Below are positions 29,203 through 42,100 of a stretch of DNA of 64,000 nt, one piece after another; positions within the stretch are counted from its first letter, which is position 1; each line of letters starts with the position of its first letter. The notes beneath the pieces are model-generated. The model was not told where the DNA came from. It made no database searches and saw only the letters and a program-made list of their open reading frames with translations. The stretch comes from Martensiomyces pterosporus (taxonomy: Eukaryota > Kickxellomycota > Kickxellomycetes > Kickxellales > Kickxellaceae), in assembly GCA_025201845.1 (NCBI GenBank), contig MU603984.1, forward strand, positions 1 through 64,000. The letters run 5' to 3'. Both the position numbers and the translations under genes were made by a program.

Positions 29203-29869
29203 GAGCAACAAAGAGCCATACAGCAGTGGTCATGCTGCCTGCCAGGCTTTGTGCATGACTCACCAGTGCCACACCTGATCGATATCAGCCGAAACCTTTA
29301 TGGCATGTATCAGCACATCAGCCTGCTGGCTGCCAAGATGCGTTTCCAGCGTTTAGCCCAGAAGAGCAGAAAACACTATCAGGACTTGCTATGTGGTTAG
29401 GGCATAGATAGACAGGACGAGAAAGGAATGGAAATATGCGCAAAAAAAGTAGTGATAGTAATAATGGCAGGCGAGTGGAAAAATTACCAAAGTGAAAGCG
29501 AGAGTGTGAGACAAAATATGGTGGGTGGACACCCGATGCTGCGTCTACTCCTTTCTACCGAGCATGTGGTTTATAGTGACCATGAACGACGACCGACGGC
29601 CTTTCCTGCCTGATTTGAGCCTGTTCAGGTGGTAGTCGATTGAGTCTGTATCAGCACCAGTGGCCCTCTTCTCCGCTGGCCGCCTGGCTCTATCAATGCC
29701 TGCGCCCTGAGGGGGCATCTTGGGCAACGGTGGCGACTGGACTGCAGAATCGTCGTCACCATCCGACACATTCGCATCGGCAGCCCTAGCAGCTGTGCTT
29801 CTTCCGATGCCCGATGTAAACTCGCGTGGTGGCGGAGGGGGCATACCCGATGCGTTTTCTGTGCCTCGG
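29203..29869. repeat. Contig-start copy B of the 667-bp duplicated segment
   Basis: Identical to 28526-29192 apart from two A/G differences. This copy continues into the rest of the serine-rich gene and should be the one kept. In the corrected sequence the stop of that gene is about 415 bp from the start of the class-IV aminotransferase gene. Confidence 0.95.
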
Positions 29870-32800
29870 TAGGGTTTGGCTCTTGTGCTGGTAGATGGCT
29901 CATCGCCACCTGTCGCCATGGCACTCAGCTTCCGCTCCCGTTGGCGCAGAGCATGCACAGCAAACGATTCTAGCGGTGCGTTTGTCGTGCGTCGAAGTAT
30001 CCTATTATACTCGGCTGATGAGCGGGGGCGGTCATCATGGCTTCTGCGTGTACTTCGCACTGGGCCATCCTGAGGCGTCTTGAAAACGCCCTCACCAGAT
30101 GAAGCTGTTGATGAGGGTGCCGAGGAAGGTGCTTTCTTCGACGCAAATGGCAGCACGTCCAAGTGGCTATCGACCGCCGAGGCATGAGGCAGCTGTGGCT
30201 GGCGGTCAGATCCTTTGCCGCTCTTGTTAGCCACATTATTAACTGCCTCTTTTGCGCCATCTCCACCTTTAGCGGCAGAGCGCGACAGCTGTTGCTGGAC
30301 GCGTGCGGCAATAGCTGGAGGTGGCGGCAGCGGCTGTGGCGGTGGCTGTGTACGCAAGCGTGGGTCGCGCGATTTTATCTCTGAATCGCTTCGCCTCCCC
30401 GGCACCTCCCACATCTCCTGGGCATTGTCATATTTGCCGGCTGCAAGCGAATGTGCCGCTGCCGCTGCCTTGTCCACTTGGCTGCCGTGGCTGCTCGTAC
30501 GCGTCCGCAAGTGTGTTTTAAAGAACCCGCGCGTGCCGCCTAAAATCCCACCCTGCGCACCGCCGCCACCCTCATCGCGCTGCTGGTGGCTCTTGCGATG
30601 TGCCGCCGAAGTGGTCACTCGCCGGAAGAGACTGGGCTGCTGGCTATGTGGTGCTGCCAGATGAGCGCTGTCTTCAACCTCAGTCTCGGCTCTTCGCCGC
30701 GGGCCATCGCAAGCTGCCCTGCTGCTGGCGCTGCTAGCACTGCGGCCAGTTGATCCATCGACGGAGTTCCGCCTGCGGTACGAAGCACTAGAGGTGCCAT
30801 GAAAATAGCTGGTGCTCTCTGCTGCTGCTGTCGATGTAGCCTGCAATGAACTGGCTTCAGCGCTAGGTTGTAGGTCTCGGTCGCCCCTACTGCTGCTGGC
30901 GCTATTACTTGCTTCCTTGGCAAAGGTCTCTGTATCAGAAGTGGTTTCTGTGGTGTCAGGCCGCGAAGTTGGCGCAGCTAGTGCAGCAGCTGCTGTTGTT
31001 GCACTGGAGGTTCCTCCTGGAGCCTTGGTTGAATCGGCGCCGTGTCTGCTATCAGGGGTTGTGCGGCTAATAGTGCGCTGTGAAGTCGACTGGCGAGTCC
31101 TACTGCCCTCATGCGCAGGCGTATCGAGCTGAGGCAAGACTGGGGCTGTGAAGCTGGGCGAAACTGAGTACCTTTTCTTTGGAGCGCTCGCTCGAGTATT
31201 ACTGGCTGCCATCATGGGCGACGCGACAGCAAACGTGCTCCCGATGTTTCCAAACTGAAACTTCGGGCTCGTCGGTCTGTCTGCACCGCTTGTCGCTGCG
31301 TCGGCGGAAGGACCTGGATCAAAGCCTGGTGGGAACGCAGCCTTATTTTCAGCAAATGCGCTGCTCTCGTTGCGATCTTCATTGTCGTCAAGTTCGCGCA
31401 TTTCCTTCAACAGGCGCGCAGAGATCCGCCGACTACTCCGCCCAGAGATGGTTGCATACTTGTAGTAGCTGCCATCTGGTGCACCAGCCAGGGCAGAGGA
31501 AGTAGGGCCAGCAGCAGTAGTCGTGGTGGCATGGTTATCGTCATAGTTTGACCCTGCTGCAAAAAGAGTCTGCTGAAATCGAAATGCAGTCGCGGTATCA
31601 TCAGCAACGGCGCGCGCTTGTCCGTCTGCCTTCAGCACCGGCGATCCAGGATCCCTGCTGCAAGCGGAGGAGGTGCCGTTGTCGCCATTACTCAGTGCCG
31701 AAGGTTCTGTAGCATCCGATCGTGACCCACCGTAGACTGCCTCTACTGAGGAGTTCGATGTCAACGAGACGCCAGTAAGCTCGCGGTCGATGCGCCCTAG
31801 TCCGCCATGCCCATGGCGATCCAGCGAAAAAGCGTGGCTGTACCGGTCACTGCTCAACCGCTCAACCGCTCCTTGTTCACCAAAGGCGCTCACAGCGCCC
31901 TTGTTTTCTTTTCCTAGCCCATTGCTTCTATGGAAAGAGGCTGTCGCAGCAGTAGTAGCAGTGGCAGCCGTGGCAGCAAGGGAGGCGGTGCGTCTGCGCC
32001 TTGATGGATCAAGCAGCTTGGGTGTTCCACTGCTGCCCCTCCTGCTATTTTTATCGTCTATTTCCGCTTTTGGCACAGGATCGCGACGTGTTTGCGCGCT
32101 TGCAGATTCGTGCGTTTGCTCAATATCTGCAAGACGACCACTCGCAGGAGCAGCCGCAGCTGAGGGAGCAGCTGATGCACTAGTAAGCCTTGCGTCATTA
32201 TAAAACCCCAACGGGGAGTGTGACGGTGCTGCCGCTGCTGCCGTGCCTCTCTCACTGCTGATGCCGGCCGAGGCTGTTCCTGAGTTAGCTTGATCTGCCG
32301 CAGGCGCATTTGTGTCAGATATGGCGCGATTATCGGAGCCTCCGATACCATCGACGCCATCAGCAAATGAAGATTCAGTGGCGCTTGGTGGCAGATCATG
32401 CGGTTCCTGGAAAATGCCAAGCCAGCGAAAGCGGACGTCATCCGGTACAATGAACTGAACCTCCTTTCTCGGCTTTGCCTCAGAGCCTGGCTGCTTTTCA
32501 GGGCCAGTGCGCGGTGAGTAGTTTGTAGCAGGCTGTTGATCGTTGTGGTTTTCACCCACTCCGTCTAGGGGCGATAAACTAGATACGCGATGTGACATAT
32601 CATTTGCCTCGATTCCAACTCTGATCAGCGCCTGCCTTAGTCCCGATGCCTGTCGAATCTCCTCCTAGAAATGTTGGAATAGATAAACGCTCGGGGGGTT
32701 GGTTACGTCTACGATATCGTATTTTGTATTGCTATCGAGCGCATTTGGCTCCCCACATTTGCACTAGCATGGAATATTTACCTTGATCATTTCGGCCAGC

Positions 32801-33159
32801 AGCTCCAGCGACGGAGGCTCTCTACTTGCCGGGTCGTCGTTCTGCTGGCCAACGCTTACCCGTGACCTGAATGTGCTGGAGAGGTTCATCGGATCAAAGC
32901 CAGAACTAACCCTGCCGCTGTCCAGCATGGAAAACTCGTCGGCCGTGGTCATTGAGAACAAGCTCCTCTGTCTCTTGCGTCGGATCTTCTTGCCTAGGAA
33001 ACATAAGAGAAGATACGGAACTGGCTTGTAGGCGTGATTAATTAGAGCAGTGAATTGCGTAGGCGGTTGGACAAGGCTGAGCAAGCCAACGCTGTGGTAT
33101 TGGGCCGCCTCGTCATCTTGTTGTTTAATATCGGCGGAATACCTGCTGCTGCCACCCAT
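29545..33159 (-). CDS. Large serine-rich protein of unknown function, two exons
   Basis: Exon 1 32782-33159 (126 codons) and exon 2 29545-32664 join at AAG|GAG across a 117-bp intron (GTAAAT donor, TTTCTAG acceptor), giving LLAEMIK|EEIRQASGLRQAL; 1165 residues. Exon 2 alone would start at MSHRVSS and lose this helix. The protein is dominated by Ser/Ala/Thr-rich disorder with a few conserved-looking islands: KEVQFIVPDDVRFRWLGIFQ, a Pro-rich MPPPPPREFTSGIGRSTAAR, and a basic C-terminus (LNRLKSGRKGRRSSFMVTIN). No family recognised. Exon 1 contains a pyrimidine-rich TTCTCTTATGTTTCCTAG complement that could itself be an intron end, so residues 1-55 are uncertain. The last codons are also present in copy A. 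Confidence 0.7.
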
Positions 33160-36100
33160 TGTTGTTGCCTCGAACGAGGGAAGAGCGGACCGGGTTAAAA
33201 TAAGCAGGAGGCATGCTCATGTTTTTCTATTTGGGACGAAGGGAGCCAGCATAGAAGCAAAACGTACCTCCCATGGTCTCTTATTTTGTTTGGTGACTTT
33301 TCTCTCTGCCTCAGGTCGTTTATGAGCGTGTGCGTCTGCTATCCGTTATTCTGACGAGCGGCTGAGTGCAGTGCCGCGTGCCGTAGGTGTGCAAGAAGGG
33401 AAATTCAAAAGCAGCGCCGAATACACACGTAACCGGCCCGAAACACAAGACGGAGCACAAGTGTGAGTCCGAGTGCAAGTGTGAGTGTGGGTGTGAGGGG
33501 AGGCTTGCCCACAGGTGAGTGTGAGAAGACAGCTGCGTTTAATAAAGCGGGACTGTACACAGCCTTCCTCCAAATACAGCTATGAGGGCTATTATTTCGC
33601 GAAACGACAGAGGCACCCGTATAAGCAAGCAGAGGAAATAAATGTGCTGATTCAAGGCGTGCAAAATGAGCAAATAGAGTAGAGGAGAAAGAAAAAGAAG
33701 CAACAAAGGGAAAGAGGGGGAGGACATGGCTAAGGCCAGGATTGTGAGGAGCATATGTCGCAAGCCCAAGCAGAGAAAGCACACAGTCAGGCTTGGTAGT
33801 AAACAGCAGCGACTCTGTGTCACGCTGGCAAATTATCGTGCTCTTGTTTTTTGCTGTAAATATGTTTACGTTGGCACTATTTCACACTAACGTAAACAAT
33901 ACGAAATTCAAACGCAGTGCGCCTTGCAAGAGACCCGCAGCGTCGCAGTGCGCTCATGACCACATGTGGGCAAGTAGGAGCGCTGACATGCGAATATATG
34001 GATGAGGAAATGAAAATGGCGAGGAGGATTCAACCCTGTGCGTAAAAGCACTGGCTCTGGGCTCTGGTGCTGCTTTGCTTTTGCCCGAGATCTGATAGCA
34101 GCTTGGCATCAGGTACGCGACCCAGCGACGCGTATTTCTACAATCGCTATATAAAATGCCAGTCCCACGTATTTCCACGGAATGTTGTTGTTTTTGCGCC
34201 GCTGTCTGTGCCTGCACCAGAATCGTGGGACATCAACGTTTTCCGACACACACAGGTAAACAAATCCATATTTGGGATGGGAACACCGCAGCGCCACTGC
34301 AGGAGCCTCGCCAGCGGTGTGCGCTGCTGCTGATGAGCCAGAGCAGGTCAGGGTTCGGGCCCGCTGATGGCTCAAGATCAATCGTCTTCCAAAGGATGCT
34401 GTTCCTGAGGAAGAGAGCCGAGTCTGTCTTTTACTGAGCGCTTTTGCCAGACACACAATAGGCTGTGAAAGAAACAGGCGCAGATCAGGGCAAGCGAAAG
34501 AGCACAAGAGAAAGCGGATACGAGAGCAGAACCATTTAATCGGCTGCTGCTTTGCTTTGCTTTGCTTTGCTTTGCTTTGATTTTTAGACAGCCTCCTCCT
34601 GGAGGCAAGGTCGAGCTGCACAACTGCGCATTGCAGGCAAGGCGCGTGCACCGTTTCCTGCAACAGTATCGGCCCATTTGCACTTTGTGTATTCTGGGCC
34701 AACGGCGATTCATGATTTCCCTCTTTCCTGTGTGCTCACACCCGATCTCCTTGCCTGCTGCCAAACCCACCATCTCGCCAAGACATCGCGCATGTATATT
34801 GCATGCACTTGCAACAAGCCGCCGTTGTGTGGAGAAGAGGGCTGCTGAACCAGAAACCACCAACAGGAGACGGATTGGCCAAATCCCCCTTTGCCACATG
34901 AGCAAGCGAAAGCAAATCAAAGCCGGCTCGTAGCGTGGACCACTCCGCTGCAGCCCAATAGAAAATTGCTCTGATGTCTGCAGTGTCTGCTTCGTTGCTT
35001 CGCCAGCGCCGCATCCGCTGCCTTCCTCTCGCAAAGGATGGCAGAGACCACTGCAGCCGTGTGCTGCAAGCCAGCATGAAGTAAAAGTGCTCCATCCGAC
35101 CGTTTTTAGGGAGCGTGGGGAGGGAGAGTGCGTGCACGCCCAGAGGAACTGCAATCACCTGAGTGCGAAGATCCTATATTGCGCTATTATACTGCTCTTA
35201 CACGATTCTCTCCTCTGTCTGAGCAGCAGCTACAGAGCAAGAGAACCCTTCTACCGCTTTCAGAGATTGCTGCGATTTTGCGAGCTTTGTGTGACCAAAC
35301 AAAGGGCTCGGGGTTTTTTATGCGTATGCCTGGGACCGCTATCAGCAGCCCGTGGAACCTGGCTCTATGGCTGGGCGACACGCCGCTTATCTATTGATCC
35401 GCGCCAGCACGGCAGGCGCAGGGCAAGCGAGAAGCTGTTAGGACGGAGACCAACGGGCCAAGAGGCACCAGACCCGACAGGCTTGGTGCGGAATGGAAAT
35501 AACTGTGCGGATCGATTTACGCGAGTAGGAAGCAGATTTGAGATTGACACGGCTTCAATTTACATCACATCTCTTTTTTTGGTGTGCTTGCAAAGGACGG
35601 CTTTGTTGGCATGTGCTGCAACTCTACTTTCTATTAGCTGAAGGACGCTTATTATTCGCTTTTTCAGCTACGCCTTCGTCGAATGGGCTTTTTTTTTTGT
35701 AATTGCGAACGATGACAGATGCGCAATTGATCTGTCTTTTCTTTTCGCAAAAGCAGCCATTCACAACAACAACAATAGCGAGAGGAGAATGGCCGGACCG
35801 CGACCCGGTAGTGCAAAGTACAGGGCTGCACTCGCCAAAAGCGCTACTCCCTGGCAGAGACACGCGTGTGTGGCTGGCCTATGCTGGATCGAAACGAAGC
35901 CCGCGGCACTAAGCCAGGATGCTAATTACAAGCCTGGAGCTTGCAAGGGATACATGGCAGACGCAAGGAGGACTGTGTGAAGTGCGACAGAAAAAGATGG
36001 CGCTGCGCCACGCCGCAAATGCTAAGTGCCTTTCAGCCCGACTTTGCGCTCGGATTTAATACACGCCAAGCAAAATAGCTTAGCCAAGCAGCCAAAGCTA

Positions 36101-37497
36101 AATGGGATGGTGGCTGCAATTACGTTCCGCATACATGCTCCCAGTATATGTGCGCGTATATCGCTTCTTCAATGGCTGGGGGCAGCAGAGGAAAGTCGAA
36201 GTGCGACACAGCCAGCACACACGTAAAGGACAAGAGCCGCAGCTTGTCTTTTGGCCAGCATGCCGGATCAGAAAAGCGCAGAAGACAGGAGGTGCGTTTC
36301 TTTGAGTCTTTGGGGGACATGCGCGCGATCAGCACCCATGCCTCTCGGATCAGTTCTTGCACGACATGAAATGGCCTCACGGTCTCTGTGATCAAGCAGA
36401 CTTGCTTTCTCTTCAAACTCCGCGCCAGCTCATGCCCACACTACCCGGCGCATAAAGACAGCTTATGCTCTTTGATCGCACAAGCATGGGAAATAGAAAA
36501 TGTGCGGATCTATTCCTACAAAGACCAGAAAGGCGCTTTACCGTTTCTTTTCCTGTATTGTGCCTTGATTCACGCTGCCATGCCGTGCCTTTTTTTCCCT
36601 TTGCCTCTGCGTTGAGGCAGAGAGGAGAAGGAAAGGTGCGCAAGGGTGCCTTCGCAAGCGAGGTTTTCGAGCACTTCGTTCCTCTGGGCCATTGCGAGCA
36701 ATGTGGCCGTCTGCTGCCCGCTGCTACTATTCAGGGAGAGGCGAAAGCAAGCACAATAGCTCTTGCAAATTGTATTTCCTGTTCACCACCCCATTGGCTG
36801 ATCGGAGCGAGGGAAGTGCGAAATAATAAACGAGCTAAAAGAAGGGAGCGGAGGAGGGGGTTGTCTGCACCCCCCCGTGACGAGCGGTGGTGCGTCATGG
36901 GGTGGATCACCCAGTGCCTTTGGCGCCTTTTTTGTTGTCTCCTGTCTTTTTGGCAGCGTGCTGGCGGGAGGATGGGATGGAAAAGGACGGCGGATGATGG
37001 TTTGCTGCCCTTTGATTTTGCGTGCTTGCTCGCTCGCTCACACACGCACATACACACGCCTTGAGGGCAGCCCTCCGGTGTTTCTGAATAAATCGCCTCT
37101 GCCTCACTGCGCTCGCTGTGACTTGGCCGCATGAAATGAAATAAAAGGGCTTCTACATTTTCCCTGGCGGCTGCTTTTTCCCCTCTCCTTTTCCACTCCT
37201 TTTTCGTACCTTTTTTCTGCACTCTAACAGCCAAGGCTGATTTTGCTGTTCTTTTTTGTCTCTTGGTTCCAGAGCCAGCAAGCAACGCACACCATCTCTT
37301 GCTCTTTACTGACTTGCCTTCTTGCTCTCCCGCACACGCACTTGCACTCTTTGCTGAGGATACTCCACCCCAACCTTTTTCTGTCCAAACAGCCAGCTAC
37401 TCCGCTGGAACCAAAGGGCACTCTAAATCACATACCTGCTTCTCCACCATTTGTATCTAGCAGCATAAATACAGACATCACAGCAACCTATTATATA
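33160..37497. other. 4.3-kb gene-poor region upstream of the GATA factor
   Basis: No open frame here has family-like sequence, and none joins by obvious splice sites. Contents seen: a TTTGC pentanucleotide run at 34551-34579; TG/AG-rich patches; an ATAAAAGGG at about 37140 that may be a TATA-like element; C/T-rich sequence from 37170 to the ATG at 37498, likely 5' leader. An open frame starts in the leader at 37243 in phase with the GATA gene, but the MATAYHL methionine is preferred. Confidence 0.4.
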
Positions 37498-39135
37498 ATG
37501 GCAACTGCATACCACCTGGCTGTTGCTCCTGCTCGCCACAAGAGAAAGGGCATACCGATGCGCTCTCCTTGCAGGAGAGACATGCTTGAGTCCCCAGGCG
37601 TGGTGTTTCGCTTCCCAGACAAGATCAGCGCCCTTGGCAGCACTATACCAGCCACTGCCTCCACACCAGAGCTGAATCAGAGCATCATCGACGCTACTGA
37701 TGCGTCGACGGCCGTCGTCCCTGGCCTCAACATCCTCCCGTCGTCTGCTGGCCTCCCTTCGGGACTTGGCGCCAAGACTGCTGCTGCTGTCATCGCAGCC
37801 GCCGCCGCTGTCTCAGCAACCGGCAGCGTCACAGCCATCACCACCACTACTGCTGGTACCACAACTGACGCCGACGCTGCTACGACACCAGCAGCAGCGG
37901 CAACTGCTGCTACTACTACCACAGCTGAAACCAGCAACACTGCTGGCGAGAGCAAGTCTGATTTGGCCGTTAGCTCCGTCAGCAGCACCCCTGTTTTGAA
38001 GCCATCAAGCGCCGTGCCCATCCACAGGTCGGCCAGCAACGTTCTGCACTACCCTGAGCTACTGAGCGACCTCCGCGATAGGCTGATCCAGGTCCACCAG
38101 AATAGCCATCTGAACAATCACTCGTCTAGCGGCGTAGACAGTGACGGAAACGGCGCCACAGGACGCAGCACTGCTGATGGCCCTAGCAGCGCCAAGCGCG
38201 CACGAACCAAGCGCACAGGGAGAGGCCCTGCAGCTGGGGCAGACAGCGGCACAGCGTCAAGCCATCATCACTCGGGCACGCGTCGCAGCGGGTTGCGTGG
38301 TGGATCTGGCCCAAACGCATCGTCATCGTCGCCTGGCCCTGGACCCACTACCAACAGCAGCAAGGGTAACGCAGCAACGTCGATGCGCACCTCGGCACGC
38401 TCGCGGTCCGAGCTCTCTGCAGCCGCGGCAGCTGCGGCAGTGAGGGAGCTGGAAAGCATGCCGATGGCCACAGCTGCAGCTGTGGCTGCCTTCCACCGCC
38501 GCCACTCGATCGGCACCATCCGGTCCCGGATGGACGAAGAGGATGAGGAGGTCGGCGACGAGATGGAGGAGGAGGAGGAGCTGGTTGACATCGACGATGA
38601 GGACGACGACGCGTCCACAACCTCTTCCATCCACCCTGCTGCCGCTGCCTCATCTGCTGTGTCTGGCAGCCAGTACCACCGCCAGACGGGCTCCGCAAAG
38701 CACCCGGGCGATGGAAGCACTGCCAGCAAGAATCGGGTGCCTGCCTCGCACAAGAGAAAGCGCGAGAAGGACACGCTGAGCAACAGCGACCGGCGCAGCG
38801 GGTCGCCACTTGTCAAGCGCGCTGACAGCAGCAACAACAGCGGCGGTGGAGTTTATTCTGGTGGGGGCAGACGGAGCTGCGCGTCATGTGCAGCCATCTC
38901 GACCCCGTGCTGGCGGCCCGGGTGGATCGACAGCATGACGCTCTGCAACTCATGCGGGTTGAGGTACAAGAAGGGCAAGGTGTTCTGCGCAGCCTGCTGC
39001 TACGTGCCTATGAAGACCGAGATCGCAACCGGCGGAGCCATCGTCTGCAAAAGGTGCTCTTCAAGCATCCAGTCCTCTGCTGAGCGCACGCCGTCGAGCA
39101 CAGCACTGGCACACCAGCTCCACCGGCTACAATAG
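37498..39135 (+). CDS. GATA-type zinc-finger transcription factor with extra Cys cluster
   Basis: 545 residues, single exon, start at the ATG following TTATATA. Long Ala/Thr/Ser-rich and acidic disordered regions (EEDEEVGDEMEEEEE near 345) precede one GATA finger at about 460-484: CASC, 18 residues containing STPCWRPGW, then CNSCGLRYKKGK. Canonical GATA fingers have 17 or 18 residues in this loop and WRR; here WRPG. Immediately after come FCAACCYVPMKTE and, 20 residues later, VCKRC, a second CX2C...CX2C set that may form another zinc lobe. GATA factors bind (A/T)GATA(A/G) sites and in fungi control nitrogen, iron or light responses; which one cannot be told. Flanked by ~4 kb gene-poor DNA on both sides. 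Confidence 0.8.
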   Translation: MATAYHLAVAPARHKRKGIPMRSPCRRDMLESPGVVFRFPDKISALGSTIPATASTPELNQSIIDATDASTAVVPGLNILPSSAGLPSGLGAKTAAAVIAAAAAVSATGSVTAITTTTAGTTTDADAATTPAAAATAATTTTAETSNTAGESKSDLAVSSVSSTPVLKPSSAVPIHRSASNVLHYPELLSDLRDRLIQVHQNSHLNNHSSSGVDSDGNGATGRSTADGPSSAKRARTKRTGRGPAAGADSGTASSHHHSGTRRSGLRGGSGPNASSSSPGPGPTTNSSKGNAATSMRTSARSRSELSAAAAAAAVRELESMPMATAAAVAAFHRRHSIGTIRSRMDEEDEEVGDEMEEEEELVDIDDEDDDASTTSSIHPAAAASSAVSGSQYHRQTGSAKHPGDGSTASKNRVPASHKRKREKDTLSNSDRRSGSPLVKRADSSNNSGGGVYSGGGRRSCASCAAISTPCWRPGWIDSMTLCNSCGLRYKKGKVFCAACCYVPMKTEIATGGAIVCKRCSSSIQSSAERTPSSTALAHQLHRLQ

Positions 39136-42100
39136 ACGAAGCATAGAGCCGGACCCTCCGTGCACTGCACACGCACACGTTTTAGAACTTGGTGGACCAC
39201 GGGCAGCGCGTACGCTGCGTTGCTTGTTGCTGTAGGCCCTTCTTCATGGCTGCCATTATCGGCACCACCACCGCATCCTTCCATCCATTGTCGCTGCCAT
39301 TGTCACTGCAACCCGGCAGCCTGCCATCATCATTATTCTTTTCTCGCTTTGTTGTTTGTTTTATTTCCGCTGTATTAGTACTCATCCTCCCTTCGTCGCA
39401 CCCTCCTCACACCCTCTTCCTCCACAGCCGGCTCCCACCAATTGTCTTGTACTGTCTAACCTGTTTCTTTCCTTCTTTATTGATAATACTATCGCCATTA
39501 CTACCGCGCACCAACTGCACTCCCCCAATCTCGCCTTGTGACTACTGCTGGGAGGTCTGCTCTTACTGAACTGCCGCTTGCTGTGGAATAGTGCTGTGCC
39601 ATTTCCTGCCAGTAAACACACTCGCGCACTGTGGACCAGGCTGCGTATTGTATGCGAAAGGGCCTGGGGACGCAAGGAGAAATAGGGAGCAGGCTCGAGT
39701 GGCAAGACCACAGGGGCCAGCACAGCAGCAGCACGCAGCACACTGCACCATCCTCCCTTTGAGCACAATGAAGGGAATCTGAAGCCTCGCGAAGTGACAC
39801 GATGGCATGCTCCATCTCGCATGTAGCCACCAGCCATGCCTTCTCCCCTTTCGTTTGGCTGGCGTGCAGACGTCCCATGGATGCTGCTGCCTTGCACAGC
39901 GGGTCCAGTGCCACTGCGGAATCGGCCTGGCGCAAGTGGGCCCTGCAAACTACATGCCTAACGTCGATTAGGCTGCCTCACATGTATGCTATATGGCACC
40001 ATAGATTGGCAATGTTTGTGCGCCATTCCTGAATGCTCAGGCGCTTGGCCGGGGGAGAGCCAAGGCAAAGAGAAATCAACCGCAAAAAAGGCGGTGTCTT
40101 GGCGTGAAGCGTATTTTTAGACACCCCACATATGCAAGGACACATAGGCGTCCACACTATACCTCGCATCCAGGCACCGCTTATTTGCTGAGCGCCGATC
40201 TGTGTGACTGGCAAAAACTCTATTGCGGACGCTCCTGTGCGTGCTGTTTTTCGAAGCGATGGGGGCGGGGGATCCAGCGACCAGCATATGCTCGCTTTGG
40301 TACACGTTCCTGGCGTGTGTGGCCCTAAAATAAAAGACCCTGTTTCCTGGCTGGCTCGGCTGCGGTGCCCGTTTATTGCAGATCACACCCCAATGCAAAG
40401 AAGCCGTGTTGGGATGTTGCCAGCATGCACCAGGAGTAAACAAGGCGAGGGAAAGCAGTGCTGTGTGAGAAGCCGGATCACAGCTGGCCGCTGCTATTCC
40501 GAGCGCAAGCCCCGCTTGATCCGCGCGTCAAAACGGTGGGCGAGGTGGGGATCGGAGCAAGCTACGCTGGCCTGCACTCTGCTCTGACAGCGATGGTGAT
40601 GACTGATAACCACCTTGGCTGCAAATAACGCTCGGACGCAGCTTCCTTGGAGTGGTCGGGAGATGGCCGAAAAGCAAGAAGGGGGGGTTCCGAGCGCACG
40701 TCCATGCAAGGCGCAGTGGGGTGACCGGCTCCCTTGGATTCTTCCTCGGCTCTTTCCCACACTCGCCCTTCGTTTTCAGGTGTCAAGGCGGAGCTATTGG
40801 CAGCAGAGTTGTCTGCCTGATAACGGCATCTGTTTGCTGAGCCAGAGGAGGCAAATAGGAGCAAAGGCAGTGCTATGTAAAGGCTGCTGTTATTGCCTTC
40901 GTTCCCTCCTTCAGCAACTCGCTTGGCACGGGTAGATCGACTGCATTCGCCATCTAAGCGATCCCCTGCTGGCTCGAAAAAAAAAAAAGAAAGCAGCAAT
41001 GACGATACAATACCAACAGGTGTAATCAGAAACACGCGTGGTTCCCCTCCGTGTGCTCTGCATGTGTGTGTGTGTGTTTGCTAGACGCAGCAGCCCACAC
41101 CACACACGCCGCGCCCCCCCCGGCAACAGTGGTGTTCTACAAGGGCAGAGGCGCTGATTCTAGCACTGCCATGGCCATTGACCACTCCTCCTACTCGATC
41201 TATTCCGCCCCTCATCTCATCTTTGCAGCACTGCCCACTGCCATCAAACGCGTGCCCCATGACCTCGCTGCGTTGTTTATTTTCGTATATGCAGACAAGA
41301 GAAATGAAATGGCGAATCCCTTCTGCAAGCATGCACCTGGGCGTCCCATTGTAAAATGTGCGTTTGTGCGTGTGCGAATAAAGCAGTGCGCTATGGAATA
41401 GACGCAGCTGGCGCATAAACGGAAATGAGCGATGCGGCTGAGGGCATGTCACACTGCTGCTTGCTGATGCGCCTTTCGTGTGATGCTGCCCCCTTGAAAG
41501 ACCGGCGCAATGCCATTCCTTTTTATCTCTTCGCCTGCGCTTCCTACGTTTCCAAAACAAGATGTCATCAAGTAGTGGCATCTGTTTCCTCGGCCGCCTC
41601 TATTGTCCTCATACATGGGCGAGTGAATGGGCCACTCCTACCGATGGCGATTAGACCAGTGCCCACAAAGCACTAAGAGCAAAGTGTGCTGTAGTGGTGC
41701 TGCACACCATATTCTCCACTGGTGCCGATCCTGTAGCTGTCTCCTTTCTCCTTTCACAGCACTTGTTCATCCACTTGTCATGCGGTGCAGCTGCGCGCGC
41801 GGAGAAACAGCAGCACAAAGGCAGCGGGTATACTTGATCAAGACGTCCGAAGAAGGCCCCTTCTCAACCACCAGCACAAGCGCATATACAGACGCTTCGG
41901 GACGGATCGCGGCTTTCCTATTCAATATACACGCGATTGTGCCGGTGCAAGTGTGCAAGAGCGAGTGTGCGGGATGAAGGAGCAGAAAACAGCGGGGTGC
42001 TGAGCTGCTCTCAAATCAGGTGAGGCCGCTTCCTTGTATCCACACACAATCCGTACATATGCCATTCAGGAAGATATGCAAACCACACAGGGTGTCACCC

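Noticed and set aside
28868..29272. Apparent separate gene running through the N gap
   Set aside because: It is the duplicated 3' end of the serine-rich gene read through N and 3' flank; an assembly artefact.
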